Source: UBA7672 sp040398465 (GTDB lineage Bacteria; Pseudomonadota; Alphaproteobacteria; Caulobacterales; Hyphomonadaceae). Taken from it: a stretch of 64,000 bases of DNA. This document shows positions 35,121 to 46,234 of the stretch, one piece after another; the first letter of the stretch is position 1, and each line of letters opens with the position of its first letter. Made by a program: the position numbers and the translations under genes. The notes beneath the pieces are model-generated. The model did no database searches. It was not told the DNA's origin and was given only the letters and a program-made list of their open reading frames with translations. Where the stretch lies: assembly GCA_040398465.1 (NCBI GenBank), contig JBBAUA010000008.1, forward strand, positions 20,719 through 84,718. Reading direction: 5' to 3'.

Positions 35121-35752
35121 GCGGCGGCCTTCAGCGCCGACAGGTCCATGACGCGCGAATCGGCGAACCCCTCGCCGTGCACCGCGGCGATCACCATGCC
35201 GCCGCCGGCGCGGTGTTCAGCGACCAGCTGCATGACCAGCGCGCGACCTTCGGTGTCGAGGGCGGCCGTCGGCTCGTCCAGCAGCCACACAGGTCGCGGT
35301 TCGATCAGCAGCCGGGTAAGCGCCAGCCTGCGCTTCTGTCCGGCTGACAGGCCCCGGCCCGGCACCGCTTTCCGATTCGCCAGCCCCACCCGCTTGATGG
35401 CGGCGTCAGCCACGTCCTGAGGCCTCCCGAAATACCGCGCCCAGAAGCGCGCCTGCTCCAGCGCGGTCTCGGTGGGCTTCACCGCGTCGAGATGGCCCAG
35501 ATAATGCCGCGCTGCGTCACCTTCATCGCCAGCGCCCGCGCCCGAATAACGCACCCTGCCCTCATGCGGACGGGTCAATCCCGCCAGAATACGCAGAAGC
35601 GTCGACTTGCCCGAACCGTTGGCGCCTCGGAGCTCCAGCGATTCCCCCGACGAAACCCGCAGGTTCAGCCCCTCGAACAGCACGCGCAGCCCGCGCGCAG
35701 CCGCAAGATTTTCGACCTCGAGGGCCAATGATGAGGCGCTGGCGCCAGACAA
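35117..35752 (-). CDS. ccmA: Haem exporter ATP-binding protein CcmA
   Basis: The ABC ATPase partner of CcmB. The 211-residue protein shows Walker A GANGSGKST at 43-51, a signature LSAGQKRRLALTR in which the usual LSGGQ second Gly is Ala, and Walker B VWLLDEPTAALD. The start is a judgement: the TTG at 35752 has a purine-rich GAAGGGG 8 bases upstream and gives the right N-terminus. The longer open frame runs into the acnA promoter region. The gene is divergent from acnA with about 120 bp between. Confidence 0.93.
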   Translation of the reverse strand: MSGASASSLALEVENLAAARGLRVLFEGLNLRVSSGESLELRGANGSGKSTLLRILAGLTRPHEGRVRYSGAGAGDEGDAARHYLGHLDAVKPTETALEQARFWARYFGRPQDVADAAIKRVGLANRKAVPGRGLSAGQKRRLALTRLLIEPRPVWLLDEPTAALDTEGRALVMQLVAEHRAGGGMVIAAVHGEGFADSRVMDLSALKAAA

Positions 35753-35872
35753 TTCCTTTACCCCTTCAGGTGCATTTGCTTCCCATAACGGCGTCCTGTA
35801 GGAACGCCGCCAGAGCGGGGGGCCGCCGGCTCCCGTACGTCGATTTTTCGATGCCCCGAAAGGCGCCCCAGC

Positions 35873-38557
<2,685 letters not shown>

Positions 38558-38644
38558 TCGGCCAACGGTTTGTGACGGAAGGTGATCGGGGGGTCACGGC
38601 CTCTTGATTCGCGCAATTGTGCGGCTGCGAGATAACGGACCGGC

Positions 38645-39370
38645 ATGAGATTATTGCTCTCAGGTCTCGCTTCGGCGGTCATTGCGTTCGCCGCCCTCTC
38701 GGCGCCGGCTTTCGCGCAGCGCGGCGGCATGGATGTGCCTGAGCACGCCACCCGCCCCGTCGTCATGGAACTGTTCTCCAGCCAGGGCTGCGGCAACTGC
38801 CCCGTCGCCAACGCCAACATCGCGAAACTGGCCGAGCGCTCCGACGTGATCGCCCTCACCTATCCGGTCGGCATCTGGGACTATCTCGGCTGGGACGACA
38901 CCTTCGCCAAGAAGGAGTTCACCGAGCGCCAGAAGCGTTACAATCGCGTCCTGAAATACCGCGGCCCCTACACGCCGCAGGTCGTCTATTCCGGACGCCT
39001 GCATGGTCCGGGTACCGACATCAAGGATATCGGGGAGGCCTTCGGCCGCCGCGACATCAGCCCCTATCCGGCTACGGTAGCCTTCGACAACGACCTTGTG
39101 GCGGTCTCCGGCACAATGCCGGCCGATGCCACGTCGGCTGGCGTCATCGTTGTCCACTACCGCCCCGGCGTCACCAACGTCACGCCCGGCGGCGGCGCGA
39201 ACAAGGGCAAGCCGATGTCCTACTGGAATCTCGTCACCAAGTACGAGCAGGTCGGCGAATGGAAGGGGGGCGCACAGCGTTTCCCAGTGAAGTGCCCCTC
39301 CGCCTGCGTCGTGATGGTCCAGAAGAACGGCGCCGAGGGCATGGTCATCGGCGCGGTACAGAAGAAGTAG
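38645..39370 (+). CDS. DUF1223 thioredoxin-like secreted protein
   Basis: A 241-residue protein with a signal peptide (LLLSGLASAVIAFAALSAPAFA, cleavage at about 24). The DUF1223 signature ELFSSQGCGNCPVANANIAKL is complete, with Cys49 and Cys52 forming a C-x-x-C pair, and a later RGPYTPQVVYSG segment holds a cis-Pro-like position. The fold is thioredoxin-like; no reaction is established. The presence of a CxxC and export suggests a periplasmic thiol role. The gene ends 5 bp from the convergent DUF4340 gene. Confidence 0.9.
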   Translation: MRLLLSGLASAVIAFAALSAPAFAQRGGMDVPEHATRPVVMELFSSQGCGNCPVANANIAKLAERSDVIALTYPVGIWDYLGWDDTFAKKEFTERQKRYNRVLKYRGPYTPQVVYSGRLHGPGTDIKDIGEAFGRRDISPYPATVAFDNDLVAVSGTMPADATSAGVIVVHYRPGVTNVTPGGGANKGKPMSYWNLVTKYEQVGEWKGGAQRFPVKCPSACVVMVQKNGAEGMVIGAVQKK

Positions 39371-39375
39371 CGCCG

Positions 39376-40392
39376 CTACCCGGCGACTGCATCCAGGGGC
39401 GTCGAGAACGTTCCCCAATCCAGCTCACTCAATGCAAATGCCCATGGCGCCGCCCGCGCGTTGATATCGCCCGCCAGCGCGGCCGCTTCAGCGCTGGCGC
39501 CCTCCGCTACAGCCGCACTGACTGTCACCCAGCCTCGCTCATCCTTCCGCCAGCTGCGCACGACGACGACAACGCCAGAGGAAAGCCGCGTGATGTGCTC
39601 TGCGACAGGAGCACCTGTTGCGACGTCCAGCGCCGGCGCCACATCGGTCGGCGCGAACCGGACCAGCGCCTCCGCCGTGAGCGAGGGACCTAGCGCCGCG
39701 AGCACCTGCAGCCGGTCGTGGGGCGGGGCAAGCGCGAACCCGCCGCCGGGCGCCGCCACAAGCCGGTAGGCCGGACCCTGTCCCGGTCGTATGTCGACCC
39801 CGGCGACCTGGTCCGCCGAAACCTCAAGCACGCGGAGATCAACCCATGCCGCGCCCCGCTGCAGCGGCGGCATCACGGCGCCCGTGGCGGCCCATGCCTG
39901 AAGATCATCCGGCTTGCGCACATAGGATCGCCCATCGCGATACCCGACCAGCAGCCTGGCGAAGCTGTTGCCCTTCCCGTCACCAACTTCCAGTAGCGCG
40001 CCCGTGCCGCCCGTAGCTGGATCGCCGAGCCCGATGCGGTCGAACTTGCGTTCGTCGCGCGTCATCGGCTCCGCATAGGTGATGTTTGACAGCGCCTCAG
40101 TCAGCTCCTGGATCCTGGCGTCCGTGACAGGATATGAGCCCTTCTCCGACAGCACCCAGCCATCATCATTGCGCACGAGGTGATAGCTCTCCTCCTGCGT
40201 TGTCACCATGATCAGCTGGACCAGCGATTGCTTTTCGGCGAAGGCCGGCAGCACACGCTTGCCGACCTCGGACCGCTGCAGGTCGGCGCCCGCGGGCATC
40301 CATGCCAGCGCGCCCAGAAGCACCGACGCAGCAGCGAGGCCGCCCGCAATCAGGAGAGAGCGCCGCCTCAACTTCGCTCGCGCCAGGCTCAT
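39376..40392 (-). CDS. DUF4340 protein of a GldG-type ABC system
   Basis: A 338-residue membrane-anchored protein: a basic start RAKLRRR, one helix (about 12-31), and a long extracytoplasmic domain with the DUF4340 pattern (segments YHLVRNDDGWVLSEKGSYPV and RIQELTEALSNI). It is the last gene of a four-gene unit with a GldA-type ATPase, GldF-type permease and GldG-like protein; its ATG overlaps the gldG-like stop (TCAT on the plus strand). DUF4340 proteins occur with this system in many bacteria without a known function. Confidence 0.85.
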   Translation of the reverse strand: MSLARAKLRRRSLLIAGGLAAASVLLGALAWMPAGADLQRSEVGKRVLPAFAEKQSLVQLIMVTTQEESYHLVRNDDGWVLSEKGSYPVTDARIQELTEALSNITYAEPMTRDERKFDRIGLGDPATGGTGALLEVGDGKGNSFARLLVGYRDGRSYVRKPDDLQAWAATGAVMPPLQRGAAWVDLRVLEVSADQVAGVDIRPGQGPAYRLVAAPGGGFALAPPHDRLQVLAALGPSLTAEALVRFAPTDVAPALDVATGAPVAEHITRLSSGVVVVVRSWRKDERGWVTVSAAVAEGASAEAAALAGDINARAAPWAFALSELDWGTFSTPLDAVAG

Positions 40393-42248
40393 GCCGCGCC
40401 TCCACGCCTGCGACCGCGCCAGAAGAACACGCCGATGCCGGCGAGACCCACAAGGATCGGCGGCAGCCACACATTGAGAAACACCAGCTGGCTTTCCAGC
40501 GCATCGATGTCGCGCCGGAATTCACGCTCCACGCCGCGCAGCTGCCCGCGGATCTCTGCGGCCTGCACGCGGTATTCGTTGATCTCGGCCAGTTCCTCGG
40601 GCGCCGAGGCCGCCCCGCCCGCACGCCGCGCCTCCAGCTCGCCAATGCGCGCTTCAGCAGCCTTCAGCAGCGTCTCAAGCCGTTCCTGCTCCGCGAACAG
40701 GCGGGTCTTCGCCGCCTCGCGAAGCTCATCCACACGCGCCATCGGCCGAGCGGCTGGGGCTCGCGAGCGCAGCTCCGTCAGCGCGGGATCGCCGCCTAGA
40801 TTGTCGAGGGCGTTCAGAACGAAGGCCGCATTGTCGGCGAGCGGCTGGCCTGATTGCGGATGCACGAAAAAACTGTCATCGAACATGTCGCTGTCTGCGA
40901 CCAGGATGATCTGGGCATCGCGCTGCGAGTCCGCCACGAAGGGCGGCTGGCGCGCCATCTCCTGACGCCGCAGCTCCGCCAGCACCGGATCATCCTCATC
41001 TGCGACGACAGGCGGCCCTGCAAACGTCGAACGCAACGGACCGGCCAGCCGTCCCGCCAGCGCCTGCTGAGCGCCGGACGGCTGATACGCCTCTAGCACC
41101 TGCCGCGGTCCTGGATCGCTTGCCGCCATCTCGGCCGGCAACAGTGCGGCCTCGATGCTGGTGGACACCAGCGGCTCGAACGTTACGCCCGCCGGCGGTC
41201 GCACGGTCAACCTACCCGGAGCGCCAAAATTGATCGGCCGCGACAAGTCAGCCGTGATCACATCGTCACGCGACATCAGTGCAGGAGGCGGTCCGGGGAA
41301 AAGTGGTTGGCCCACCTGCATCGTCCGCCCGCCGCCAATATCCACATTCACCGGCAACGCGATGGTCGAGTCCGCAACCGCCTCCCGCTGCTCTGTCAGG
41401 CCGAGCATCCTTGCAATCCGCCCAAGCGAGGACGCCACCGGCGCCCCGTCCTGCTGGACGATGGCCGCGCGCGACACCGGATCAATCGCGATCAGCGCGG
41501 CGCCCTTGTTCAGAAGGAACTGGTCGATGACATAGCTCTGCCATTCATCCATCGCAGGCGGATGCACCATCAGGAGCACATCCGTATCGTCCGGCAGCGC
41601 CCGGAAACCTTCCTCGACGATGACGATCTCGTAGGCCCGCGCGCCCTCGCGCAGCATGAAGGCCGAGCCCTGCTCTGTCGGATGCAGCTGATAGGCCAGC
41701 AGCGACGACAGGACTGCAACCTTCGGCGGGGCTGGGTCGTCCAGCTGCGAGATCAGCCGCACCAACTCGTATTCCAGCAGCGCATCGCGTTCCGGCGCGA
41801 GGAAGGGGATCGTGATGTTGTCGGCCGACGTGTTGCGCCCGATGATTCCGAAATAGAGCGGCTCGCCGCCATTGGTCGGCGCGGGCGACAGCCCCGCCGC
41901 CGCGACGCGATCCTCTTCCTCGGAGAAGGCTTCCGGCTCCACCTCGCGCAGCTTCACCTTGCCCTCGCTCTGCGCCGCGATCTCCGCCATCAGCTGTCGC
42001 ACGCGATCCGCATGCGCGCGGATCGCCGGGAAATCCGCGCCGAGGACACGCGAATAGACGAGTTCGATTTCCACCGGCTCGATCAGCCGCTGCACGACAC
42101 GCTTGGCCGATGTCGACAGCGTGTAGAGCCCGTTCGCAGTGAAATCCGCGCGCGCGCCGCCCAGCCAACGCCAGGACGCGAGATTCAGGCCCGCAAAGAT
42201 CAGCACTGCGGCGAGGCTTACGAGGATGACGTAGTGACTGCGCTTCAT
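40389..42248 (-). CDS. GldG-family ABC-associated protein
   Basis: A 619-residue protein with an N-terminal membrane helix (about 8-27), a large extracytoplasmic part (LTANG-type segment ADFTANGLYTLS, IEPVEIELVYSR, ELVRLISQLDD and a long Asp-rich region), a coiled coil (about 535-595) and a C-terminal helix WLPPILVGLAGIGVFFW with an arginine-rich tail. It matches the GldG/ABC_transp_aux domain found beside GldF/GldA-like proteins. The domain resembles intraflagellar and sugar-binding folds in some members, but its role in non-gliding Proteobacteria is not known. Its start overlaps the permease stop by one base. Confidence 0.87.
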   Translation of the reverse strand: MKRSHYVILVSLAAVLIFAGLNLASWRWLGGARADFTANGLYTLSTSAKRVVQRLIEPVEIELVYSRVLGADFPAIRAHADRVRQLMAEIAAQSEGKVKLREVEPEAFSEEEDRVAAAGLSPAPTNGGEPLYFGIIGRNTSADNITIPFLAPERDALLEYELVRLISQLDDPAPPKVAVLSSLLAYQLHPTEQGSAFMLREGARAYEIVIVEEGFRALPDDTDVLLMVHPPAMDEWQSYVIDQFLLNKGAALIAIDPVSRAAIVQQDGAPVASSLGRIARMLGLTEQREAVADSTIALPVNVDIGGGRTMQVGQPLFPGPPPALMSRDDVITADLSRPINFGAPGRLTVRPPAGVTFEPLVSTSIEAALLPAEMAASDPGPRQVLEAYQPSGAQQALAGRLAGPLRSTFAGPPVVADEDDPVLAELRRQEMARQPPFVADSQRDAQIILVADSDMFDDSFFVHPQSGQPLADNAAFVLNALDNLGGDPALTELRSRAPAARPMARVDELREAAKTRLFAEQERLETLLKAAEARIGELEARRAGGAASAPEELAEINEYRVQAAEIRGQLRGVEREFRRDIDALESQLVFLNVWLPPILVGLAGIGVFFWRGRRRGGAA

Positions 42249-43006
42249 CACCCGCCCTTCCGCGCGCTGACCCAGATCGTGTTCAGCGTCAGCCACAGGC
42301 CGATAAAGCCGAGATAGAAGACCAGCGAGCGCAGCTCCAGCACCCCGCGCTGTGCGGCCTCGAAATGCGAGAGCAGCGAGAATGACGCCAGTGCGTCCGC
42401 CATCCCCGGCCCAAGCGCGCCGCCCACAACAGGGAGACCGGCCGCCGTGAACAGGAAACCCACCGCTACCGACATCACGAAGGCAACCACCTGATTGCCC
42501 GCAGCAGCCGAGAGCGCGCACGCGATCGACAGGTAGGCCCCCGCCATCAGGAAGCTCATCAGATAGCCGAGCGCGATCGCCGCGTTGTCTGGCGCGCCGA
42601 GCCAGTTGACCGAAATCCACATCGGCGCCGTCAGCGCGAGCGCTGCGCCTGCAACCGTCCAGGCGGCGAGGAACTTGCCCACGACGAGCGCCCAGGCCGG
42701 CGCCGGCAGGCTCATCAGCAATTCCAGCGTGCCGCCGCGCGCTTCATCCGCCCACAACCGCATCGCGATCGCGGGAAGAAAGACGAGATAGAGCCAGGGG
42801 TGGAAAAGGAAGAAGGGCGAGAGGTCGGCCTGGTTGGTATCGAAGAAGCGTCCGACCTCGAAAGTGAAGGCGCCCAGCGAGATGAGGAAGATCGCCATGA
42901 ACACATAGGCGAGCGGCGTCAGGAAGTAGGCCGACAGCTCGCGCACATAGATGGCGCGAATCGCATTCGCCGACTGCCGGGCCGACTGCGCCAGATCGAT
43001 GCTCAC
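42248..43006 (-). CDS. ABC-2 type permease, GldF-like
   Basis: A 252-residue membrane protein with six helices. YVRELSAYFLTPLAYVFMAIFLI near the start and the ADEARGGTLELLMSLPAPAWALVVGKFLA middle segment are typical of ABC-2 permeases next to GldA/NosF-type ATPases. It overlaps the ATPase gene upstream by four bases and the gldG-like gene downstream by one base, so all four genes are translationally coupled. The cargo is unknown. Confidence 0.9.
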   Translation of the reverse strand: MSIDLAQSARQSANAIRAIYVRELSAYFLTPLAYVFMAIFLISLGAFTFEVGRFFDTNQADLSPFFLFHPWLYLVFLPAIAMRLWADEARGGTLELLMSLPAPAWALVVGKFLAAWTVAGAALALTAPMWISVNWLGAPDNAAIALGYLMSFLMAGAYLSIACALSAAAGNQVVAFVMSVAVGFLFTAAGLPVVGGALGPGMADALASFSLLSHFEAAQRGVLELRSLVFYLGFIGLWLTLNTIWVSARKGG

Positions 43007-43758
43007 GCCGCCTTCTCCCCGCCTGAGGGATCAGTTCGCGTCAGCGCATGAAAGGCGTCATCCAGCCGGCCGCTCGGCGTGCGCGCCGCCAGCTCTGTCT
43101 GCGTGGTGTCCGTCACGATGATCCCGCGATCGATCAGGACGACGCGCGAACACATCGCCTCCACCTCGTCGAGCTGGTGCGTCGAGATCAGGATAGCCTT
43201 GGTCTCCGCCATGCGCCGGATCAAGGCTCGCATCGCGACCTTCTGGTTGGGGTCGAGACCATCTGTCGGCTCGTCCAGCACGAGCACCATCGGGTCATGT
43301 ACCAGTGCGCCTGCCAGCGCGACGCGACGCCGGTATCCCTTCGACAGCGTCTCGATGCGTGAGCTCATCACCTCCGCGATGCCCGCATCCACCGCGACGC
43401 GCGCGATCGCATCCTTCGTCGCGGCCGCCGACAGTCCATGCGTGCGGGCGAGGAATCCGAGGAACGCCTTCACTGACAGGTCGAGATAGAGCGGCGCGCC
43501 TTCCGCGAGATAACCAAGCGATCGTTGGGCCTCGCTGCGCCGCGTGATGATCGACGCTCCGCCGATTTCGGCATCGCCCGCATCCGGCTCGTGAAAGCCT
43601 GCGATCATCCGCAAGGTCGTAGACTTCCCCGCCCCGTTGGGTCCGAGGAAGGCCACCGCCTGCCCTATCGATACGGCGAAGCTCACGCCGCGCACGGCCT
43701 CCCGGCGTCCGAACGACTTGCAAAGAGCGGAAACCTTCAGCGCGTCCATGACATCCAT
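43003..43758 (-). CDS. ABC transporter ATPase, GldA/NosF-like
   Basis: A 251-residue ATPase. Walker A is GPNGAGKSTTLR (about 39-50), the signature is LSKGYRRRVALAGAL in which LSGGQ is replaced by LSKGY, as is usual in the GldA/CcmA-like branch, and Walker B is VLVLDEPTDGLDP. An H-loop His follows in ISTHQLDEVE. It opens the four-gene operon. The ATG at 43758 or the one at 43749 could be the start. The nearly 400-bp upstream region is discussed separately. Confidence 0.93.
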   Translation of the reverse strand: MDVMDALKVSALCKSFGRREAVRGVSFAVSIGQAVAFLGPNGAGKSTTLRMIAGFHEPDAGDAEIGGASIITRRSEAQRSLGYLAEGAPLYLDLSVKAFLGFLARTHGLSAAATKDAIARVAVDAGIAEVMSSRIETLSKGYRRRVALAGALVHDPMVLVLDEPTDGLDPNQKVAMRALIRRMAETKAILISTHQLDEVEAMCSRVVLIDRGIIVTDTTQTELAARTPSGRLDDAFHALTRTDPSGGEKAA

Positions 43759-44153
43759 AAGCCGAGGCGGGAGCCCTTGGTCATGAGGAATGAGCTATCA
43801 CGCGGGGTGATTCCCGGGCGCCGCCAAGTGAGCAGGGCGGCATGAAAAATCGCCCAACGCGAGCAACGAATTCCGCGGAAACCCGCTGGACGGCGCGCAC
43901 GGGTCCGCAGTGTGCGGTGATACTCTGATTTTTGGGGGTAGGGTGTCGGGCGAACCGTCAGTCGCAACCCTGGGGGGCTGGGGGGCTGTTGGGTCCAAGG
44001 TCGGCGTCTTAACCATCCGCCCGACCCGGTTAACATGTACGGTAACGGTCGCTTTGGCTAGCCTAAAATGCACCTATTGTGCGAAACTTTCGTAATGTTT
44101 GAAGCCATTCTGACCTCTGTCTGATTCAGAGCTGACCTGCCTCGGGAATTCGC
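43759..44153. other. Long non-coding region between divergent genes
   Basis: The longest gap in the window, between the ABC ATPase and DUF2794 genes. It holds G-runs on the plus strand (GGGGG at about 43934, then two runs of six Gs and a GGG between 43970 and 44000), a TTAACCAT CtrA-type half-site at 44008-44015 and a GTTAAC palindrome near 44028. Short ORFs inside have no family features or ribosome site. It must contain both promoters. Confidence 0.6.
44008..44015 (+). promoter_or_regulatory. CtrA-type half-site
   Basis: TTAACCAT matches the short half-site bound by the cell-cycle regulator CtrA in Caulobacterales. A second TTAA follows at 44029-44032, but the 17-base spacing does not fit the TTAA-N7-TTAA full site. 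Its place 139 bp before the DUF2794 gene fits regulation, but is only suggestive. Confidence 0.35.
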
Positions 44154-44504
44154 ATGACTCATCCTACCCAAACCGGGTTTTCCTCACAATCAGCTGCCGG
44201 CGCAAAGAGCATCTGGTTCGACCGCCGCGAGCTCGATCAGATCCTCTGGACCTACGGCAAGCTGGTCTCCGCGGGCGAGTGCCGCGACTACGCGATCGGC
44301 GCCTTCCGGGACCACGCCGCCTTCTGCATGTTCAAGCGCGCCGCCGAAGCGCCGACCTGGACGCTGGAGAAGTGGCCGGACCTCGCGCGCAAGCAGGGCG
44401 CGTATGTTCTCACCAACGCGACGGGCCAGGTCATCAAGCGTGGACACGAGCTGGCCCCTGTCCTCGCCTTCTTCGACAGGAAGCGGCTCCAGGTCGTGGA
44501 TTGA
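44154..44504 (+). CDS. DUF2794 family protein
   Basis: A 116-residue cytoplasmic protein. The family pattern is clear: WFDRRELDQILWTYGKLVSAGECRDYAIGAFRDHAAFCMFKRA, then KWPDLARKQGAYVLTNATGQVIKRGHELAPVL. DUF2794 is a widespread alphaproteobacterial family of unknown function. It is monocistronic and ends in a strong bidirectional terminator. A possible CtrA half-site lies upstream. Confidence 0.9.
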   Translation: MTHPTQTGFSSQSAAGAKSIWFDRRELDQILWTYGKLVSAGECRDYAIGAFRDHAAFCMFKRAAEAPTWTLEKWPDLARKQGAYVLTNATGQVIKRGHELAPVLAFFDRKRLQVVD

Positions 44505-44559
44505 TCCACCGATCATCCACAAGGGCCGATCCACAGCTGTTGGGAACCCGAGACAAAAA

Positions 44560-44583
44560 GGCCCCGGACTTGCGTCCGGGGCC
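44560..44583. terminator. Bidirectional intrinsic terminator
   Basis: GGCCCCGGAC (44560-44569) and GTCCGGGGCC (44574-44583) form a perfect 10-bp stem with a TTGC loop. The minus strand continues in five Ts and the plus strand in TCCTGTTTT. It serves the convergent DUF2794 and Bax-inhibitor genes. Confidence 0.85.
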
Positions 44584-44608
44584 TCCTGTTTTCAGCCTGT
44601 ATCAGGCG

Positions 44609-45379
44609 CTATTCGCGCGAGGACAGGAACATCAGCACGATGCGGAACATGTTGATGAACGAGATGAAGAAGTTCAGAGCACCCCAGTTCGTCATCACCG
44701 CAAGGCCGCGAGCGTCGCCGCCGAAGGCATAGTAACCGTCCTTCAGCTGCTGCGTCTCAACCGCGATCAGCACAGCCGAGAGCGCGAACACGGCGCCCAT
44801 GATGATCCATTCGAACATCGAGGACGGCGGCAGGATAAAGTTCAGCAGCGACATCGCCAGCACGCCCCACATCGCCATGATGGCGAAGGAGCCGATACCT
44901 GACAGATCACGCTTGGTCGTGTAGCCGAACAGCGACAGCGCGCCGAAGGCGGAGGCCGTGATCAGGAACGCCTTGGCGATCGTTTCATAGGTCGTGGTCA
45001 GGCCGATGCCGCCACGCGTGCCGGCAGACACGCCGGACTCAGCCATCATGACCCAGGTGCCAAGGCCCAGGCCCATCAGAACGACGATGGCCCAGTACAT
45101 GATGCCGGTCGCCAGAGGCGACGGATTCTTCATGAAGAACATGGAGCCGAGCATCAGGGCGATCGGGCCCCACTGCACGACGTAAACGAGCGGCGTGCCG
45201 AACACGAGCTGCGACACGGCGGGAACCGCACCAGCCGCATAGGCGAGCGCGCCCGCCAGCAAGATGCCGAGGAACAGCTTGTTGTAGACGCCCAGCATGA
45301 ACTTGCGCAGGCCGGCGTCCTTGGACATGTCGCCCGTCTGCGCGCCTGTGCGCGCTTGGGCAAATTGGAAGTCAGCCAT
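44609..45379 (-). CDS. Bax inhibitor-1/YccA family membrane protein
   Basis: A 256-residue protein with seven helices and the BI-1 features: LRKFMLGVYNKLFLGILLAGALAY at the first helix and a last helix pair with an acidic C-terminal motif, ALNFFISFINMFRIVLMFLSSRE. The di-aspartyl type residues expected for the pH-gated calcium leak activity of BsYetJ-like members are not obvious. The mid-region VETQQLKDGYY is typical. The N-terminus (1-24) is soluble. The family works as a membrane quality-control or ion-leak protein near FtsH in E. coli. Confidence 0.93.
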   Translation of the reverse strand: MADFQFAQARTGAQTGDMSKDAGLRKFMLGVYNKLFLGILLAGALAYAAGAVPAVSQLVFGTPLVYVVQWGPIALMLGSMFFMKNPSPLATGIMYWAIVVLMGLGLGTWVMMAESGVSAGTRGGIGLTTTYETIAKAFLITASAFGALSLFGYTTKRDLSGIGSFAIMAMWGVLAMSLLNFILPPSSMFEWIIMGAVFALSAVLIAVETQQLKDGYYAFGGDARGLAVMTNWGALNFFISFINMFRIVLMFLSSRE

Positions 45380-45632
45380 GGTCTGTGTTTCAACCCTCTA
45401 TTGCGACGGGATCCCGCCATTGCCAAAGAATAATGGGGTTTCAGGCTGCGCAATGCAAGCAGAACCGGGCTCGCTCGCATGCAGCTGGCGAGACCGTGAA
45501 CGCGGTAAATGCGCCGCTAACCGTCGATTTCAGCGCGGTTCAGCGAGTCGCTGTTCTGTAAGCTAAGTTACGCTCTGCAGCAACCTGCGACGGCCCTTGG
45601 CGCAGACCCGCGGGCAGCTAGAATGCCCCTGC

Positions 45633-46172
45633 ATGAGCCTCCGCCTTTTCCTGGCCGTCCCTATTCCACAAGGCATCGCCGACAGGTTGCTGACGCTGGA
45701 GGCTGATGTGCCGGGCGCGTCCTGGCGTACAGCTGAGCAGTATCATCTGACGCTTCGCTTCATCGGCGAGGTGGATGAGTCCGCCGCGCGCGACATCGAC
45801 ACGGAACTCGGCCGCATCATTGCTGCACCCTTCGAAATCGCACTCTCGGGCGTCGGCAGTTTTGGCGGCCGGGAGCCGTCGGCGCTCTGGGCGGGCGTCT
45901 CGGCGCCTTCGGAACTCGCCCGGCTCGTGACGGCCTGCGAGACCGCCATACGCAATTCCGGCCTTGCGCCGGAGAGCCGCAAGTACAAGCCGCACGTCAC
46001 CCTCGCCTACCTGAATGGGACGCTCGACGACGAGGTCGCGCACTTCCTCTCCGACGCCGCCGAATTCCGCACAGCGGCATTTCTGGTCGATCATTTCTGC
46101 ATGTACGCCTCGCGCGCCACGCGGGCGGGCAGCCATTACAGCGAGGAAGCGGTCTACCCGCTGATTGGCTGA
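45633..46172 (+). CDS. thpR: RNA 2',3'-cyclic phosphodiesterase
   Basis: A 2H phosphoesterase of the LigT/ThpR family, which opens 2',3'-cyclic phosphates at RNA ends. The two catalytic HxTx motifs are HLTL at 38-41 and HVTL at 121-124. The 179-residue length and the start MSLRLFLAVPIP are standard. The ATG at 45633 is chosen over an in-frame ATG at 45597. A bidirectional terminator lies just after it. Confidence 0.93.
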   Translation: MSLRLFLAVPIPQGIADRLLTLEADVPGASWRTAEQYHLTLRFIGEVDESAARDIDTELGRIIAAPFEIALSGVGSFGGREPSALWAGVSAPSELARLVTACETAIRNSGLAPESRKYKPHVTLAYLNGTLDDEVAHFLSDAAEFRTAAFLVDHFCMYASRATRAGSHYSEEAVYPLIG

Positions 46173-46183
46173 GTCAGAACGCA

Positions 46184-46210
46184 GAAAGCGCGCCTCTAAG
46201 GCGCGCTTTC
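46184..46210. terminator. Bidirectional intrinsic terminator
   Basis: GAAAGCGCGCC (46184-46194) pairs with GGCGCGCTTTC (46200-46210) across a five-base loop, giving an 11-bp stem with an A-run and T-run built into its base. It lies between convergent thpR and htpX. Confidence 0.75.
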
Positions 46211-46234
46211 CATGAGTAACAGCCAGGAGCAGGC

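Noticed and set aside
39376..43758. Gliding motility operon
   Set aside because: Only the GldA/F/G-type ABC parts are present; the other gliding genes are absent and the family is widespread in non-gliders.
44008..44032. Full CtrA site TTAA-N7-TTAA
   Set aside because: The two TTAA sequences are 17 bases apart, so only a half-site can be proposed.
43910..44095. Possible small ORF in the long intergenic gap
   Set aside because: No ribosome site, no recognisable features, and it overlaps the G-run tract.
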